Source: Gemmatimonadota bacterium | GTDB lineage: Bacteria; Gemmatimonadota; Gemmatimonadetes; Longimicrobiales; Gaopeijiaceae | Length of the DNA stretch: 53,986 nucleotides | Assembly (NCBI GenBank): GCA_028873845.1 | Contig: JAPPNO010000129.1 | Location: 67,808 to 121,793, forward strand | Direction: 5' to 3' | Part shown: piece by piece, positions 1 to 13,154 of the stretch | Position numbering within the stretch: position 1 is the stretch's first letter | How the letters are laid out: the number at the start of each line of letters is the position of its first letter | Made by a program: the position numbers and the translations under genes | Notes under the pieces: generated by a model | Database searches by the model: none | Seen by the model: the letters and a program-made list of their open reading frames with translations, nothing else | Told to the model about the DNA's origin: nothing

Positions 1-155
1 ATTCTGCTTTTTTTTTGGGTCTATTTGCGGGTGGGGTGCCGGGCGGGGCCCGGCGGGCCGGGGCGGGCCCGGGGGTAAACGTTTTTTCCGGGGCGGGCCG
101 CTCTTTGCATTCGGCGCACGACACGCGTACCGGCGCCGCGTGGGTCACAGGCTCG
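1..155. other. Window-edge non-coding stretch with GC and T runs
   Basis: There is no supported gene here. The stretch holds a run of nine T at about 8-16, then dense GGGC/CCCG blocks between about 36 and 75 that could pair in several ways, then a T-run near 81-87. It lies just past the stop codon of the minus-strand gene ending at 156, so it could include that gene's terminator. However, the T-runs are not placed correctly for a minus-strand intrinsic terminator. The low-complexity base use could also reflect poor sequence at a contig end. Confidence 0.4.
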
Positions 156-1199
156 TCAGCGACGCGTCCAGATCACGATGACCCCGCAGCTCGCTCCGGT
201 CGAAGTGTACTGCGCCGGCATGCCCGCGGTGGACGGGTAGATCTCGACGCCCGCGACCACGCCGGGAGTCAGCAGGTGGTCGATTCCGGCCGGTTCCTCT
301 CCGCCCCGGTGAACCAGGATGTCGTCGAGGTATACCCGCGGAAAACAGTAGTTCCCCTGCAGGTCGCCGATCCGGCCGCTGCGGAGAACGATCGACTTGT
401 CGATGCCGTCGGCATGCACGAGCACCCCCGGGATGCCCTGGAACATGTCGGTCATCTCGGCAGGCCCGCGGAATTCGATGTCTTCGCGATCGATGAACTC
501 TCCGAACCCCTCGGACTGGCGCTCATAGAAGCCGGTCTTCTGCAGCGCCACCTCACGTCTCTCCACCACGACCTCCAGGGGTGCGAGCTGCACGGGATCC
601 ACCGAGAGCGAAGCCTGAACGTTCGTCACCCGACCCCGAATCACCTCGATCGAATCCGACCTCGTGGCGTAGCCGAACTGCGAGAAGCCGATCACATGCC
701 AGCCGGCAGCCAGCTCCTCCAGCATGAAGCGGCCGCGTCCATCGGTCAGCGTGCCTCCCTGTCCGCCGTCGAGCTGCACCCGCGCCCCGGCGAGGGGGGA
801 CCCGGAATCCCGGTCGGTCAGCACGCCCATGATACCCGTGATGACCTCGCTGCCCGACACGATGACCGGTGCCATCGCCGTTTGAAAACCTCCTGCGCGG
901 AACACGTTGAAGTCGCCTACCGCCGGGTTGTACGCCGGGTGCGTAAGCTGGAGCCGATACCCGCCGATCGCGATCCGCTCCACCGAGAACTCGCCGTTGA
1001 CGTCGGTTTCGAAGCGAAGGCCGAGCCCCTCCACCACCACCGCCACTCCCTCGATGGGCTCCCCGGTTATCGCATCGATCACCCTGCCGGTGATGGCGAC
1101 GAATTCACGTTGGGGCACCTGCGCAGCCACTGCCCCACTCCCCGCGAGGAGTGTCATGGCGAGGCACGCCGGAAAAATCGGGAATCGCAAGATTCGCAT
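156..1199 (-). CDS. Exported carboxypeptidase-regulatory-like / TonB-plug-only protein (paralog 1)
   Basis: A 347-residue protein with a signal peptide (residues 1 to about 26, ending AVAAQ). Two beta-sandwich regulatory-like repeats follow (about 36-115 and 120-205; motifs ITGRVIDAITGEPIEGV and GVLTDRDSGSPLAGA). A C-terminal region of about 130 residues resembles the plug of a TonB receptor (FIDREDIEFRGPAEMTDMF, PGVLVHADG, VAGVEIYPS), but there is no beta-barrel. Two cysteines (NYCFPRVY and ASCGVIVIW) are shared with the paralog at 4716-5900, as is the C-terminal WTRR. I chose the ATG at 1199 because GGAGG lies 7 nt upstream; a GTG at 1202 is the alternative. It directly follows the amidohydrolase gene and is probably co-transcribed with it. 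The role is unknown; a periplasmic or surface-associated accessory is an inference. Confidence 0.8.
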   Translation of the reverse strand: MRILRFPIFPACLAMTLLAGSGAVAAQVPQREFVAITGRVIDAITGEPIEGVAVVVEGLGLRFETDVNGEFSVERIAIGGYRLQLTHPAYNPAVGDFNVFRAGGFQTAMAPVIVSGSEVITGIMGVLTDRDSGSPLAGARVQLDGGQGGTLTDGRGRFMLEELAAGWHVIGFSQFGYATRSDSIEVIRGRVTNVQASLSVDPVQLAPLEVVVERREVALQKTGFYERQSEGFGEFIDREDIEFRGPAEMTDMFQGIPGVLVHADGIDKSIVLRSGRIGDLQGNYCFPRVYLDDILVHRGGEEPAGIDHLLTPGVVAGVEIYPSTAGMPAQYTSTGASCGVIVIWTRR

Positions 1200-1203
1200 C
1201 ACT

Positions 1204-4200
1204 CTACCTCCTCTGTGACTGTCCCGCCCCGGGGGGTTCCACTCTCCACCACCACTGGGTGGGCAGCGGCCTCCGGCGCGGCCAGACCTCGGTCAGTGTG
1301 GCCGCCTCGTAGAGACGGCCGTTCTTCATTACGTATTCGATGTCTATCGTGTTGTCCAGGTTGTCCAGCGGGTTGGACCCCAGAACCTGCAGGTCGGCCA
1401 GCTTGCCCTCCTCCAGCGACCCGATGTCCCCCGCGAGCCCGATCGCGTCGGCACTCATGAGGGTCGCCATGCGCAGTGCGTCGTGGTTGTCCATGCCACC
1501 CGATGCCATCATCCACAGTTCCCAGTGCGTGCCCAGGCCCTGGACCTCGCCGTGGGATCCCAGCCCGGCCTGTCCCCCCGCTTCCATCCACTTCACCAGT
1601 TGTTCGGCGTGCAGGAAGTGCGGGTACTGGTCGTCGCGGTACCAGGTGGTGGTCTTCCACTTGTCAAGTTCGTCGTGCGGGGTGAAGGTGCGCAATCTCT
1701 CGATCTCGTCCAGGTTGGTGCGCGTCAGGTAGTACTGGCGGCCGGAAGGCCCCCCATAGGCGACGATGAGAGTGGGCGTGTAGACCATTCCGCTGAAGGC
1801 GCCCAGCTGGACGACATCGCGGTAGAACGGGCTGATCGGGAGGTTGTGTTCGAGGCCGGCGTAGCCGTCCTGGGCGAGGGTCAGGTTCATGGTGAAATTG
1901 GAGCCGCCCTCGGTGGTTGGCGTAAGGCCGAGCTCGCGGGCCGCCATGATGATCCACTGCCGCACCCTGCGGTCGCCCGCCATGTACTGCTTGATCGTGA
2001 GCGTGTTGAAGTGGTCCGAGTAGCGCCGGAGCACGTCGCGCGCGTCGTCGAGGCTGGAGATGGCGTCGCTGCTGAAGACGCCCGGGCCGGTCGAGTAGAT
2101 GCGCGGCCCGATGAGTTCGCCGGTCTCCATGAGGTCGCTGTAGGTGACCACGTCCTCCGACGATGTCTGGGGGTCGCGCTGCGTGGTTACGCCGTAGGCC
2201 AGTTGCGCAAGGAACTGGGAGACCTGGCCGCGGTGCACCCCCCACGCGACCCAGGCGTGTGCGTGGATGTCCACCAGTCCCGGCAGAATCGTCTTGCCGG
2301 ACATGTCGCGCACTTCGGCGCCCTCGGGGACGGCCACGCTCCCGGTGGCGCCCACGGCGGCGATCCGGTTGTCCCGTATGACGATGTCGCCGCGGGGAAG
2401 CACCTCGTCGCCGCGCATGGTGATCACGCGCGCCCCGCTGAGAACGACCGTGCCGCGCGGCTTGTCCTTCGCGACCGTGATCTCCACGTCATAGCGGGCC
2501 GCCTCGTAGACCGGTCCGTCTTCGGCGGCGTCCTCTTCGTCCCCCTCGGCCACGACGACGTCGGCGGAGTCCCCGGCAGCCTCGTCCGCGGTGTCCGGAC
2601 TCTCCGCTTCGGTTTGCCGCCGGGCGCGCGCCGCGGCCACCGAATCGGCCACCAGGGAGTCGCTCAGGGCGACATCGTGCAGGAAGAAACTGCGCCCGAT
2701 GGAGTAGAAGCCGGCCGAACCGTCCGGATTCCATCCCACGAAGTCGCCGCCGATCCTCGTGAGCCGGCGGGTGGGCATGGAGGACGAGGAGGCTACCGAC
2801 ACGGTGGGCGCCTGGCCGCCCGCCGGAGGCACCGTGATCATGTACACGTTGCGGTTGGCCCGCACAATGGCTCGCCTGCCGTCCGGCGAGAGCACGACTT
2901 CGTCGGGTGCGCCCCCCGCCCCGGGACCCCCCCGCGACGGCGCGCTCACCTTGACGACGGTGCGGATGTCGGTGCCGTCGTAGCGCATCGACAGCAGCCC
3001 CTCCGCGCCCGCCCAGACGTAGATGCGGTCCGGGTCCGGTCCCGGGTGCGGGGCGTTGCGTCCCTGCTGGGTCGCACCCCGTCCGACCCACGCGATCCGC
3101 GTCGGTTCCCCGCCTTCCGCGGGCAGCCACACGTACTCGAGTTCGGCGGCGGGACCATGGGAGCCGAAATCCTCCAGCGTGCGCATGCGGTGCATCTTCG
3201 AGCCACGCACGGCCAGGATGCGCGTCCCGTCACCGTTGTACGCCACCCGGTCGAAGAATGCCGGGGCGGTGCTCAGCCTCTCCGGCTCCCCGCCTCCGTC
3301 GGCGCGGATCCGCCGGATGTCCCCGCCGGTGGAGTCGTTCCAGGTGACATAGGCGATGTGGCGCCCGTCCGGGGACCAGGCGGGACCGTGCTCGACGTCG
3401 GTGGAGGAGGTGAGGCGGCGGGCGTCGCGGATGTACGGGTAGCCCTCCGTCTGCGTCCCCCCGGGCTCGGGCAGGGTGCCGATCCAGAGCCGGTCCAGGG
3501 CCGCGAAGACCAGTTGGCGGCCATCGGGCGAAGGGCGTGCACCCCGGATCTGGGAGACGGTCAGGGTGGAGTCGTCGATGGGGTAGTCGAACTTCACGAG
3601 CGGGCCGAGTTCCTGCTGCACGTGCGCCGTGAAGGGGATTTCGGCCGTCTCCCCCGAGGGCACGTCCACCCGCATGATCCTGCCGCCGTAACTCGTGATC
3701 AGCGCGCGCGAATCCGGAGTCCAGGCCGAGCCGGGATAGACGTCGCGGTCGCGCATGCCCCCGCCCTGCGAGTCGTCGCGCTGCACATCCATGACGAGCC
3801 AGGTCTCTTCGCCGCTCGACAGATCGAGCAGCCGGAGCGCCTGGCGCGCGTCGTAGCGGGTGGCGTACACCAGCCAGCGCCCGTCGGGGCTCGGCATCGG
3901 CCGAAAGGCGCCCTCGTGTTCGTGCGTGCGGACGAAGGCGTCCCCCGTCTCGCGGTCCAGCAGCGCGATCTGGTAGTCCCCGATCCGGCGCGCCGAACTG
4001 CGCCCTGAGTGATCCGGGCCGAAGTGATGGGGTTCCGGGTCCGCGGCCGGGTCCCCCAGCGCCGCGAAGCCACCTCCCGGATTGCCCCTGACATTGACCC
4101 ACAGGTACCGGGGATCGGAGCCGAAGGCGGCGCCGATGTGCGAGGGAGGCGGCGGGCCGCCTTCGACCCGGTGTCCGGTCAGCTGGATGCCCGAACCGCC

Positions 4201-4719
4201 GTCCTCGTGGTAGAGCCACAGTTGCGATCCCTTGTTGGCGATGACGTACTCGCCGTCGGGCGTCCACAGCGGAGACATGTAGCTGTCGCGCCGGGTGTCG
4301 GTCAGCTGGCGGGCCCCGGTCCCGTCGGCGCCGGCCACCCAGAGGTTCTCGGAACCGTTGCGGTCGCTCACGAAGACGAGTTCGGCGCCATCGTGCGAGT
4401 AGCGCGGCTGCATGTCGTAGCCCGGGCCGCTGGTGATGCGGGTCGCGGTGCCGCCGCCGACGGGCAGGGTGTACAGATCCCCCAGCAACTCGAAGACGAT
4501 GGTCTGCCCATCCGGCGACAGGTCGAGCGATATCCAGGAGCCCTCGTCGGTCGTGAAGTCGAGCGTGCGTGCCGGGATGAGGGGGAGGGAGTTCGTGCGC
4601 TGCGCCGCGCGGGCGGCACTGTCGTTCTGCTCGGCCGTCTGGGCGAGGATGGGCACCGCCGCGAGTGTCGCCACCAGAGGCGCAAACCCGGCCCCGGCGA
4701 CGCGTGGAAACCTGATCAG
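1204..4719 (-). CDS. Exported TolB-type beta-propeller / amidohydrolase fusion
   Basis: About 1171 residues. After a signal peptide (LATLAAVPILAQ) comes a long series of TolB/WD40-like propeller repeats with the recurrent 'SPDGR..(I/L)VF' pattern, to about residue 740. An amidohydrolase-superfamily domain follows: its metal-binding HAHA sequence (GLVDIHAHAWVAWG) is near residue 817, and the C-terminal GDIGSLEEGKLADL box is typical of the superfamily. The substrate cannot be read from sequence; known family members include peptidase- and imidazolonepropionase-like enzymes. No ATG, GTG or TTG fits. A CTG at 4719 overlaps the TGA of the upstream paralog gene by 4 nt and gives a good signal peptide, so translational coupling is likely. 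The next in-frame GTG (about 4674) would truncate the signal peptide. Confidence 0.85.
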   Translation of the reverse strand: MIRFPRVAGAGFAPLVATLAAVPILAQTAEQNDSAARAAQRTNSLPLIPARTLDFTTDEGSWISLDLSPDGQTIVFELLGDLYTLPVGGGTATRITSGPGYDMQPRYSHDGAELVFVSDRNGSENLWVAGADGTGARQLTDTRRDSYMSPLWTPDGEYVIANKGSQLWLYHEDGGSGIQLTGHRVEGGPPPPSHIGAAFGSDPRYLWVNVRGNPGGGFAALGDPAADPEPHHFGPDHSGRSSARRIGDYQIALLDRETGDAFVRTHEHEGAFRPMPSPDGRWLVYATRYDARQALRLLDLSSGEETWLVMDVQRDDSQGGGMRDRDVYPGSAWTPDSRALITSYGGRIMRVDVPSGETAEIPFTAHVQQELGPLVKFDYPIDDSTLTVSQIRGARPSPDGRQLVFAALDRLWIGTLPEPGGTQTEGYPYIRDARRLTSSTDVEHGPAWSPDGRHIAYVTWNDSTGGDIRRIRADGGGEPERLSTAPAFFDRVAYNGDGTRILAVRGSKMHRMRTLEDFGSHGPAAELEYVWLPAEGGEPTRIAWVGRGATQQGRNAPHPGPDPDRIYVWAGAEGLLSMRYDGTDIRTVVKVSAPSRGGPGAGGAPDEVVLSPDGRRAIVRANRNVYMITVPPAGGQAPTVSVASSSSMPTRRLTRIGGDFVGWNPDGSAGFYSIGRSFFLHDVALSDSLVADSVAAARARRQTEAESPDTADEAAGDSADVVVAEGDEEDAAEDGPVYEAARYDVEITVAKDKPRGTVVLSGARVITMRGDEVLPRGDIVIRDNRIAAVGATGSVAVPEGAEVRDMSGKTILPGLVDIHAHAWVAWGVHRGQVSQFLAQLAYGVTTQRDPQTSSEDVVTYSDLMETGELIGPRIYSTGPGVFSSDAISSLDDARDVLRRYSDHFNTLTIKQYMAGDRRVRQWIIMAARELGLTPTTEGGSNFTMNLTLAQDGYAGLEHNLPISPFYRDVVQLGAFSGMVYTPTLIVAYGGPSGRQYYLTRTNLDEIERLRTFTPHDELDKWKTTTWYRDDQYPHFLHAEQLVKWMEAGGQAGLGSHGEVQGLGTHWELWMMASGGMDNHDALRMATLMSADAIGLAGDIGSLEEGKLADLQVLGSNPLDNLDNTIDIEYVMKNGRLYEAATLTEVWPRRRPLPTQWWWRVEPPGAGQSQRR

Positions 4720-5900
4720 CGTCTCGTCCAGATCAGGATGGTTCCGCAGAAGGTGCCATGCCCCTGGTATTCGGGCGGAAGGCCACTCACCGACGCGTAC
4801 ACTTCGACCCCGGCAACCACACCCGGATCCACGAATGTGTCCAAACGGGCGGGCTCGTCTCCCCCGCGGTGGGCGATGATGCCGTCGATGTAGACGCGGG
4901 GAAAGCAGCGCTGGTAGATGTCGGTGGGCCTCCCGGGTCCCGGGTCGTCGTCGGCCAGCGTCCTCGGCTCCAGGGTCATGTGGCGGCCACTGCGGAGCAC
5001 CACCCATTTCTCAAGCTGGTTCAGCGGGTCGGCGTACAGGTCGACACCCGCCATCCCGCTGAAGAGGTCCGTCATTTCACTCGGCCCCCGCATTTCGATC
5101 TCTTCGCGGTCAATGAACTTCCCGAAGCCCGTCTTCTGCCGGTGGTAGAATCCCCTTCTCTGCAACACGATCTCGCGCCTCTCGACGGAGACTTCGATGG
5201 GGTCGAGCTGAACGGGATCGACGGACAGCGAAACCTCCACGGTCGTGACCCGCCCGGGCACTACCCGGATCGTGTCCGCCCGCGGGGTGTAGCCGATCAT
5301 CGAGAACCTGACCACGTGCTGGCCGCCGATGAGCCGGTCGAGCACGAACTCGCCTCGCAGGTCCGACAGGACCCCCTGCGTCCCGCTGCCCATCGCGACG
5401 TGCACACCGGAGAGCTGGGAACCCGAGTTGCGGTCGGTGACCACCCCGATGATCCCCGTCATGAGTTCGTCCGACCCCCGGCCCAGCGGCTTCATCGACG
5501 TGACGAAGCTGCCGGGACGCATGACCGTGAATTCGCCCACCGCCGGATTGTAGTCCGTGTGGGAGAGTTCGAGCCGGTATTCACCCACGAGGATCGTGGA
5601 CACCTGGAATTGCCCATCCGCGTCCGTTTCGGCCCTGAGGTTTCCATCGGGACCCGCGCCCGCGCCGCGCACGACAACTTCCACGCCGGCGATGGGATCT
5701 CCGGTGACCGCATCCACCACGCGGCCCGTGATCGAAACCGGATCCCCCCGCCTTTCCTGGGACATCGCGTCGCCTGGTGCAGCCAGCAGGACCGCCGACA
5801 GCGCCAGGGCGGCGGCCGCGATCAAAGGCCCGCGAACTACCGCTCGAGGGCGACCTGTCCAAATCCGAGGCGGTCGTACCAACTGACTCAAATCGATCAT
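4716..5900 (-). CDS. Exported carboxypeptidase-regulatory-like / TonB-plug-only protein (paralog 2)
   Basis: A 394-residue protein, paralogous to the one at 156-1199 across its whole length. A basic N-terminus and hydrophobic stretch (LIAAAALALSAVLLAAP) form the signal sequence. Two regulatory-like domains follow (ITGRVVDAVTGDPIAGV; GVVTDRNSGSQLSGV), then a plug-like region (FIDREEIEMRGPSEMTDLF, PRVYIDGIIAHRGGDEPA) and a final IWTRR. No barrel is present. Compared with paralog 1 it has an insertion in the plug region (around TLADDDPGPGRPTDIY). The ATG at 5900 has a GGAGG 8 nt upstream and was preferred over an earlier in-frame ATG at 5990. It is the first gene of the coupled set 5900-156, its stop overlapping the amidohydrolase start. 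Function is unknown. Confidence 0.82.
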   Translation of the reverse strand: MIDLSQLVRPPRIWTGRPRAVVRGPLIAAAALALSAVLLAAPGDAMSQERRGDPVSITGRVVDAVTGDPIAGVEVVVRGAGAGPDGNLRAETDADGQFQVSTILVGEYRLELSHTDYNPAVGEFTVMRPGSFVTSMKPLGRGSDELMTGIIGVVTDRNSGSQLSGVHVAMGSGTQGVLSDLRGEFVLDRLIGGQHVVRFSMIGYTPRADTIRVVPGRVTTVEVSLSVDPVQLDPIEVSVERREIVLQRRGFYHRQKTGFGKFIDREEIEMRGPSEMTDLFSGMAGVDLYADPLNQLEKWVVLRSGRHMTLEPRTLADDDPGPGRPTDIYQRCFPRVYIDGIIAHRGGDEPARLDTFVDPGVVAGVEVYASVSGLPPEYQGHGTFCGTILIWTRR

Positions 5901-6190
5901 GTCTCTTGCCTCCAGGCCGGATTGAATGCACTTCGCAGATTCCCGGAGCCCGTCTCGGCCGGCGAGCGACAGATCATGGAAACGAAGCACGCTGCCGCGC
6001 CCGACCGTCTCCCCCGTTCGGCCACCGGTTGCCAGGACTCCACAAGCAGAATACGCATTTCATTCGAGGACGTTACCCGAAAAACCTAGGTATCGGAACA
6101 CGCCGTCGCCAGTCCCGAGCGAGAACACCTGAAGCCCGCTCTGGTGCTCCGGCCGTGACCTGGCGACGCACCCTAACCTTTGCTACCCCC
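5901..6190. other. Intergenic region between divergent plug-protein and metH genes
   Basis: The whole gap between the two divergent genes is about 580 bases. This left part holds no open frame I trust. It must contain the minus-strand promoter for the 5900-156 operon, but I cannot pick out a convincing -35/-10 pair. The sequence near 6065-6100 is locally AT-richer than its surroundings. Confidence 0.4.
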
Positions 6191-6219
6191 TTGATTCACA
6201 CCGAGTTCCCGGCTATGAA
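6191..6219 (+). promoter_or_regulatory. Candidate sigma-70-type promoter for metH
   Basis: TTGATT (6191-6196) and TATGAA (6214-6219) are separated by exactly 17 bp, in front of metH and in an otherwise very GC-rich region. Transcription would begin near 6226, leaving a leader of about 250 nt before the ATG at 6480. Such a long leader fits a leader-RNA regulator. Confidence 0.4.
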
Positions 6220-6284
6220 TGGGAAAACGGGTCTTCGCCGCATGGCGAGTACCGAATCGATGACACGGCGATTTGTGGCGTATT

Positions 6285-6425
6285 GCGGCCGGGAACAGCT
6301 AAAAAGCCACCCGCAGCGTGCGGGTCCCTCCCGGGCCACCGGATCAGGGCCGGGGTCTTTCCCTGTCGCGTCACGCCACGCGTCGCCCCGCGGGAGCCGG
6401 CCTGTGCCGGAGACCCCGCCGCGCC
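6285..6425 (+). ncRNA. Possible degenerate cobalamin riboswitch in metH leader
   Basis: Four pieces occur in the order of a cobalamin riboswitch: GGGAA (6291-6295); a CCCGCA-GCG-TGCGGG hairpin (6310-6324); GCCACCGG (6335-6342), resembling the GCCACTG box; and GCCGGAGACCCCGCC (6406-6420), resembling the conserved GCC-x-GGAGACC-x-GCC segment. Several other conserved blocks (GGTG..ATCC, CCGCCACTGT) are not visible, so the call is tentative. The downstream gene, cobalamin-dependent metH, is a sensible target, although such switches more often repress the cobalamin-independent enzyme. Confidence 0.25.
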
Positions 6426-6479
6426 GGGGTGCCGGCGGAGGAGGCTTGGCAGCAAGTGAGATCGACCAGGGCGGGTGGC

Positions 6480-10386
<3,907 letters not shown>

Positions 10387-10394
<8 letters not shown>

Positions 10395-12231
10395 CCTGCG
10401 CGCGATGCTCGCCGACGGGCGGGTGCTCGTGGCGGACGGCGCCATGGGCACCATGCTGTACGACAGAGGTGTCTTCGTGAACGTCTGCTACGACGAACTG
10501 AACGCCACGCAACCGAGGCTGGTGGAGGAGGTGCACGCCCGGTACCTCCGGGCCGGAGCGGAGATCCTGGAAACCAACACCTTCGGCGCGAATCCGGTGA
10601 AGCTGTCGTCGCACCGGCTGGAAGAGCGCACCGAGGAACTGAACCGGCTCGCCGCCGGGATCGCGGTGCGGGCCGCGGGGGGCGGGGCGGCGGTGGTGGG
10701 CGCAATGGGTCCGCTGGGTATTCGCGTCGAACCGCTGGGTCCGACATCCCTGGAGGAGGCTCGCGAGTACTTCGGCAGGCAGGTGGACGGGCTGCTCGAG
10801 GGCGGCGTGGACGGGTTCATCCTGGAGACCTTTTCCGACCTGGTCGAACTGGAGCAGGCGTTCCGTGCCGTGAAGAGCCGGTGCGATCTTCCCGTGATCG
10901 CGCAGGTGACGGTCGAGGGCGACGACGGCCAGACCGCTTCGGGCGCCTCCGCCGAGCAGGCCGCGCGCACGATCGAAAACTGGGGCGCGGATGTGGTGGG
11001 GCTCAATTGCTCGGTCGGTCCGGCGGTGGTGCTGGAGGCGCTGGAAGCCATGGCCCGGGTCACGTCCCGTCCCCTCTCGGCCCAGCCCAACGCCGGATTC
11101 CCGACAACCGTTCGCGAGCGCAAGATGTACCTCACCCGCCCCGACTACATGGCCCGGTACGCCCGCCGCCTCGTTGACGCGGGCGCGCGAATCGTGGGAG
11201 GATGCTGCGGAACGACGCCGGAGCATATCCGCCGCATCAGCGAGCAGGTCGCGGCGAGCCGGCCCCGCAGGGCGTCGGTGCGGGTTGACCGGGTGTCGGA
11301 GACCGGCGTGCGTGGGAAGTCGGCCCCGTCCCTCGCGGCACGTTCCGCACTTGGCCGCCGCCTTGCGGAATGCGAGTTCGTCACCTCCGTACAGGTCCTT
11401 CCCCCAAGGGGTTGGGACACCGCGGCCCTGCTGGAGGATTGCCACGCCCTGGCCGCGGCCGGGGCGGACGTGATTGCCGTCCACGAGGACCGCGGTGCCG
11501 CCCGTCTCGGCGTGTTTGCCGCCGCCGCAACGGTCGGGCGCTCCTGCCCCGGCGCGGAACCACTCGTCCACTACACCTGCCGGGACCGCAAGCTGTCCCG
11601 CATGATGAGCGACCTCCTGGGCGCGGCAGCCACCGGTGTGCACAACCTGCTTCTCCTGACCGGCGACCCGCCCGGTCCCGCCCCCTACCCCGACTACCGG
11701 TCAGTCGTCGATGTCGACTCGATCGGACTCACCAATGTGGTCGCGGGACTGAACGCCGGGGTCGACCTGTCCGGCAACGATATCGGCGACCCGGCGCGAT
11801 TCGTGGTGGGCGTCGCCCTCAACCAGGCGGCCGACGATCGGACGCGGGAGTTGGGCCGTTTCCACTGGAAGGTGGATGCGGGAGCCGACTTTGCGGTGAC
11901 CCAGCCGGTGTTCGACGTTGGCCGGTTGCGGGGATTCCTGGCCGAAGCCGATCAGGGAATCCCCGTCCTGGCAGGGATTCTGCCGCTGGGGAGTGCCCGC
12001 CAGGCGGAGTTTCTGCAAAACGAGGTTCCGGGCGTGTACGTGCCGGACCGGGTGGTCGAGAGGATGCGGCGGGCAGAGGGGCTGGGAGCCGGCCGCGCAG
12101 TGGCCGAGGGGATGGAGATCGCGCTCGAAGTCGCCCGGGAGCTGCGGGACGAGGTCGCCGGATTCCAGGTTTCGGCCTTGCGCGAAGGGATGGAAGGCGT
12201 GCTGGGGGTGGTGGAGGGGCTGGGGGGTTAG
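10387..12231 (+). CDS. Homocysteine S-methyltransferase / methylenetetrahydrofolate reductase fusion
   Basis: 614 residues in two modules. Residues 1 to about 295 form a homocysteine methyltransferase domain ([22 protein letters not shown], zinc cysteines in GLNCSVGP and [11 protein letters not shown] near 271). Residues about 325-600 form a 5,10-methylenetetrahydrofolate reductase barrel ([33 protein letters not shown]). The architecture matches the bifunctional YitJ-like family. The ATG lies within the end of metH (8-nt overlap), so the two genes form a methionine operon. Together they could supply methyl-folate and use it. Whether the homocysteine domain here is redundant with metH, or uses another methyl donor, cannot be told from sequence. 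Confidence 0.92.
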
Positions 12232-12239
12232 CTGGACCG

Positions 12240-13154
12240 CTACCCCCCCACGACCCTCCCCAACCGCACCGCCACCTCGCGGCTGCGCAGGTTGCTCACA
12301 TACACCTTCTCCGCCCCTACCTCCCTGAGACGGCGGATCGACCGAGCGCAAATCTCGTCCGCGCTCGATCCGGCCGCGAACTCCGCCGTTATCTCGCGGC
12401 CGGGAACCGGAAAGTAACGGTTGAGGTAGTCGAGTGTCCGCGGATTCGCGCTCCGGTACAGGAACACTCCGTACACGATCGGAATCTTCACGTTCATCCG
12501 TTCCAGTTCGGCCTGGAAGCGCTCCACGCGGCCGAGCGAATGGTGCGAGACGATCTGCGTGAGGACGAAACCGGCGCTGAAGTCGTCCGCGGCGACGAAC
12601 CGGGCCTGCTCGACCGGATCCCGGTGCGGATTCGCCCACCCTCCGAGCGGCAACCCGGGTTGCTCACGTCGCAGAATCGCGCGCAGATCCTTCCCGTGCG
12701 GGACGCAGCGCCGGGGGCCGACCGATCGGTCGCCTCCCACCACCGCCACCCCCGCCACCCCCAGCCCCACCGCCCTTCGCGCGAACAGCCGGCAATACTC
12801 CAGCGGGTGCTTGCACGTCAGGAACGGCACCACCGTCTCGAGGTCCGCTGTGCCGCCCAGGTTGGCCGCCAGGTGCGCCAGGCTCTCCTCCTCCGGGTCC
12901 CCGGCCGCGTCGTCGGTCAGCAGGACGAATGTGTCGCTGCGGGCAAGGCGCCGGACCGCATGGTACATGTCGATCCAGACGTCCATGCCCCGCACCGCAT
13001 CCAGTCCCAGCCGGGGCGGCCGCAATTCCACGCCGACCATGGGTCCGGGGCGGCCCAGGCGCGCCGCGATGTCGACGAACCGGCCCGCGCGTTCGCCATC
13101 GTCCGACCGGTAGCCGTCTGTCCCGCCCCCATGACCGGCCGCACCGGAACTCAT
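12240..13154 (-). CDS. Stand-alone methylenetetrahydrofolate reductase-like protein
   Basis: 304 residues with the arrangement of an MTHFR-type TIM barrel: VGVELRPPR near the N-terminus, LTCKHPLEYC, VAVVGGDRS, GGWANPHRDPVEQARFV, TQIVSHHSLGRVERF. These follow the order of the FAD/folate-binding segments of MetF, but the sequence is clearly diverged from the fused reductase at 10387-12231. The ATG at 13154 overlaps the stop of aminopeptidase P by 4 nt (ATGA), so it is the last gene of the 16728-12240 operon. It ends tail-to-tail with the methionine operon. The exact folate substrate is an inference, and a specialised C1 reductase of the same fold is possible. Confidence 0.7.
   Translation of the reverse strand: MSSGAAGHGGGTDGYRSDDGERAGRFVDIAARLGRPGPMVGVELRPPRLGLDAVRGMDVWIDMYHAVRRLARSDTFVLLTDDAAGDPEEESLAHLAANLGGTADLETVVPFLTCKHPLEYCRLFARRAVGLGVAGVAVVGGDRSVGPRRCVPHGKDLRAILRREQPGLPLGGWANPHRDPVEQARFVAADDFSAGFVLTQIVSHHSLGRVERFQAELERMNVKIPIVYGVFLYRSANPRTLDYLNRYFPVPGREITAEFAAGSSADEICARSIRRLREVGAEKVYVSNLRSREVAVRLGRVVGG

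Noticed and set aside
36-87. Intrinsic terminator after the gene ending at 156
   Set aside because: GC blocks can pair, but for a minus-strand gene the T-tract is not on the correct side.
1483-4008. Long plus-strand open frame (841 codons) opposite the amidohydrolase
   Set aside because: Low-complexity Arg/Gly/His-rich translation with no motif; the opposite strand carries clear propeller and amidohydrolase motifs. High GC leaves antisense frames open.
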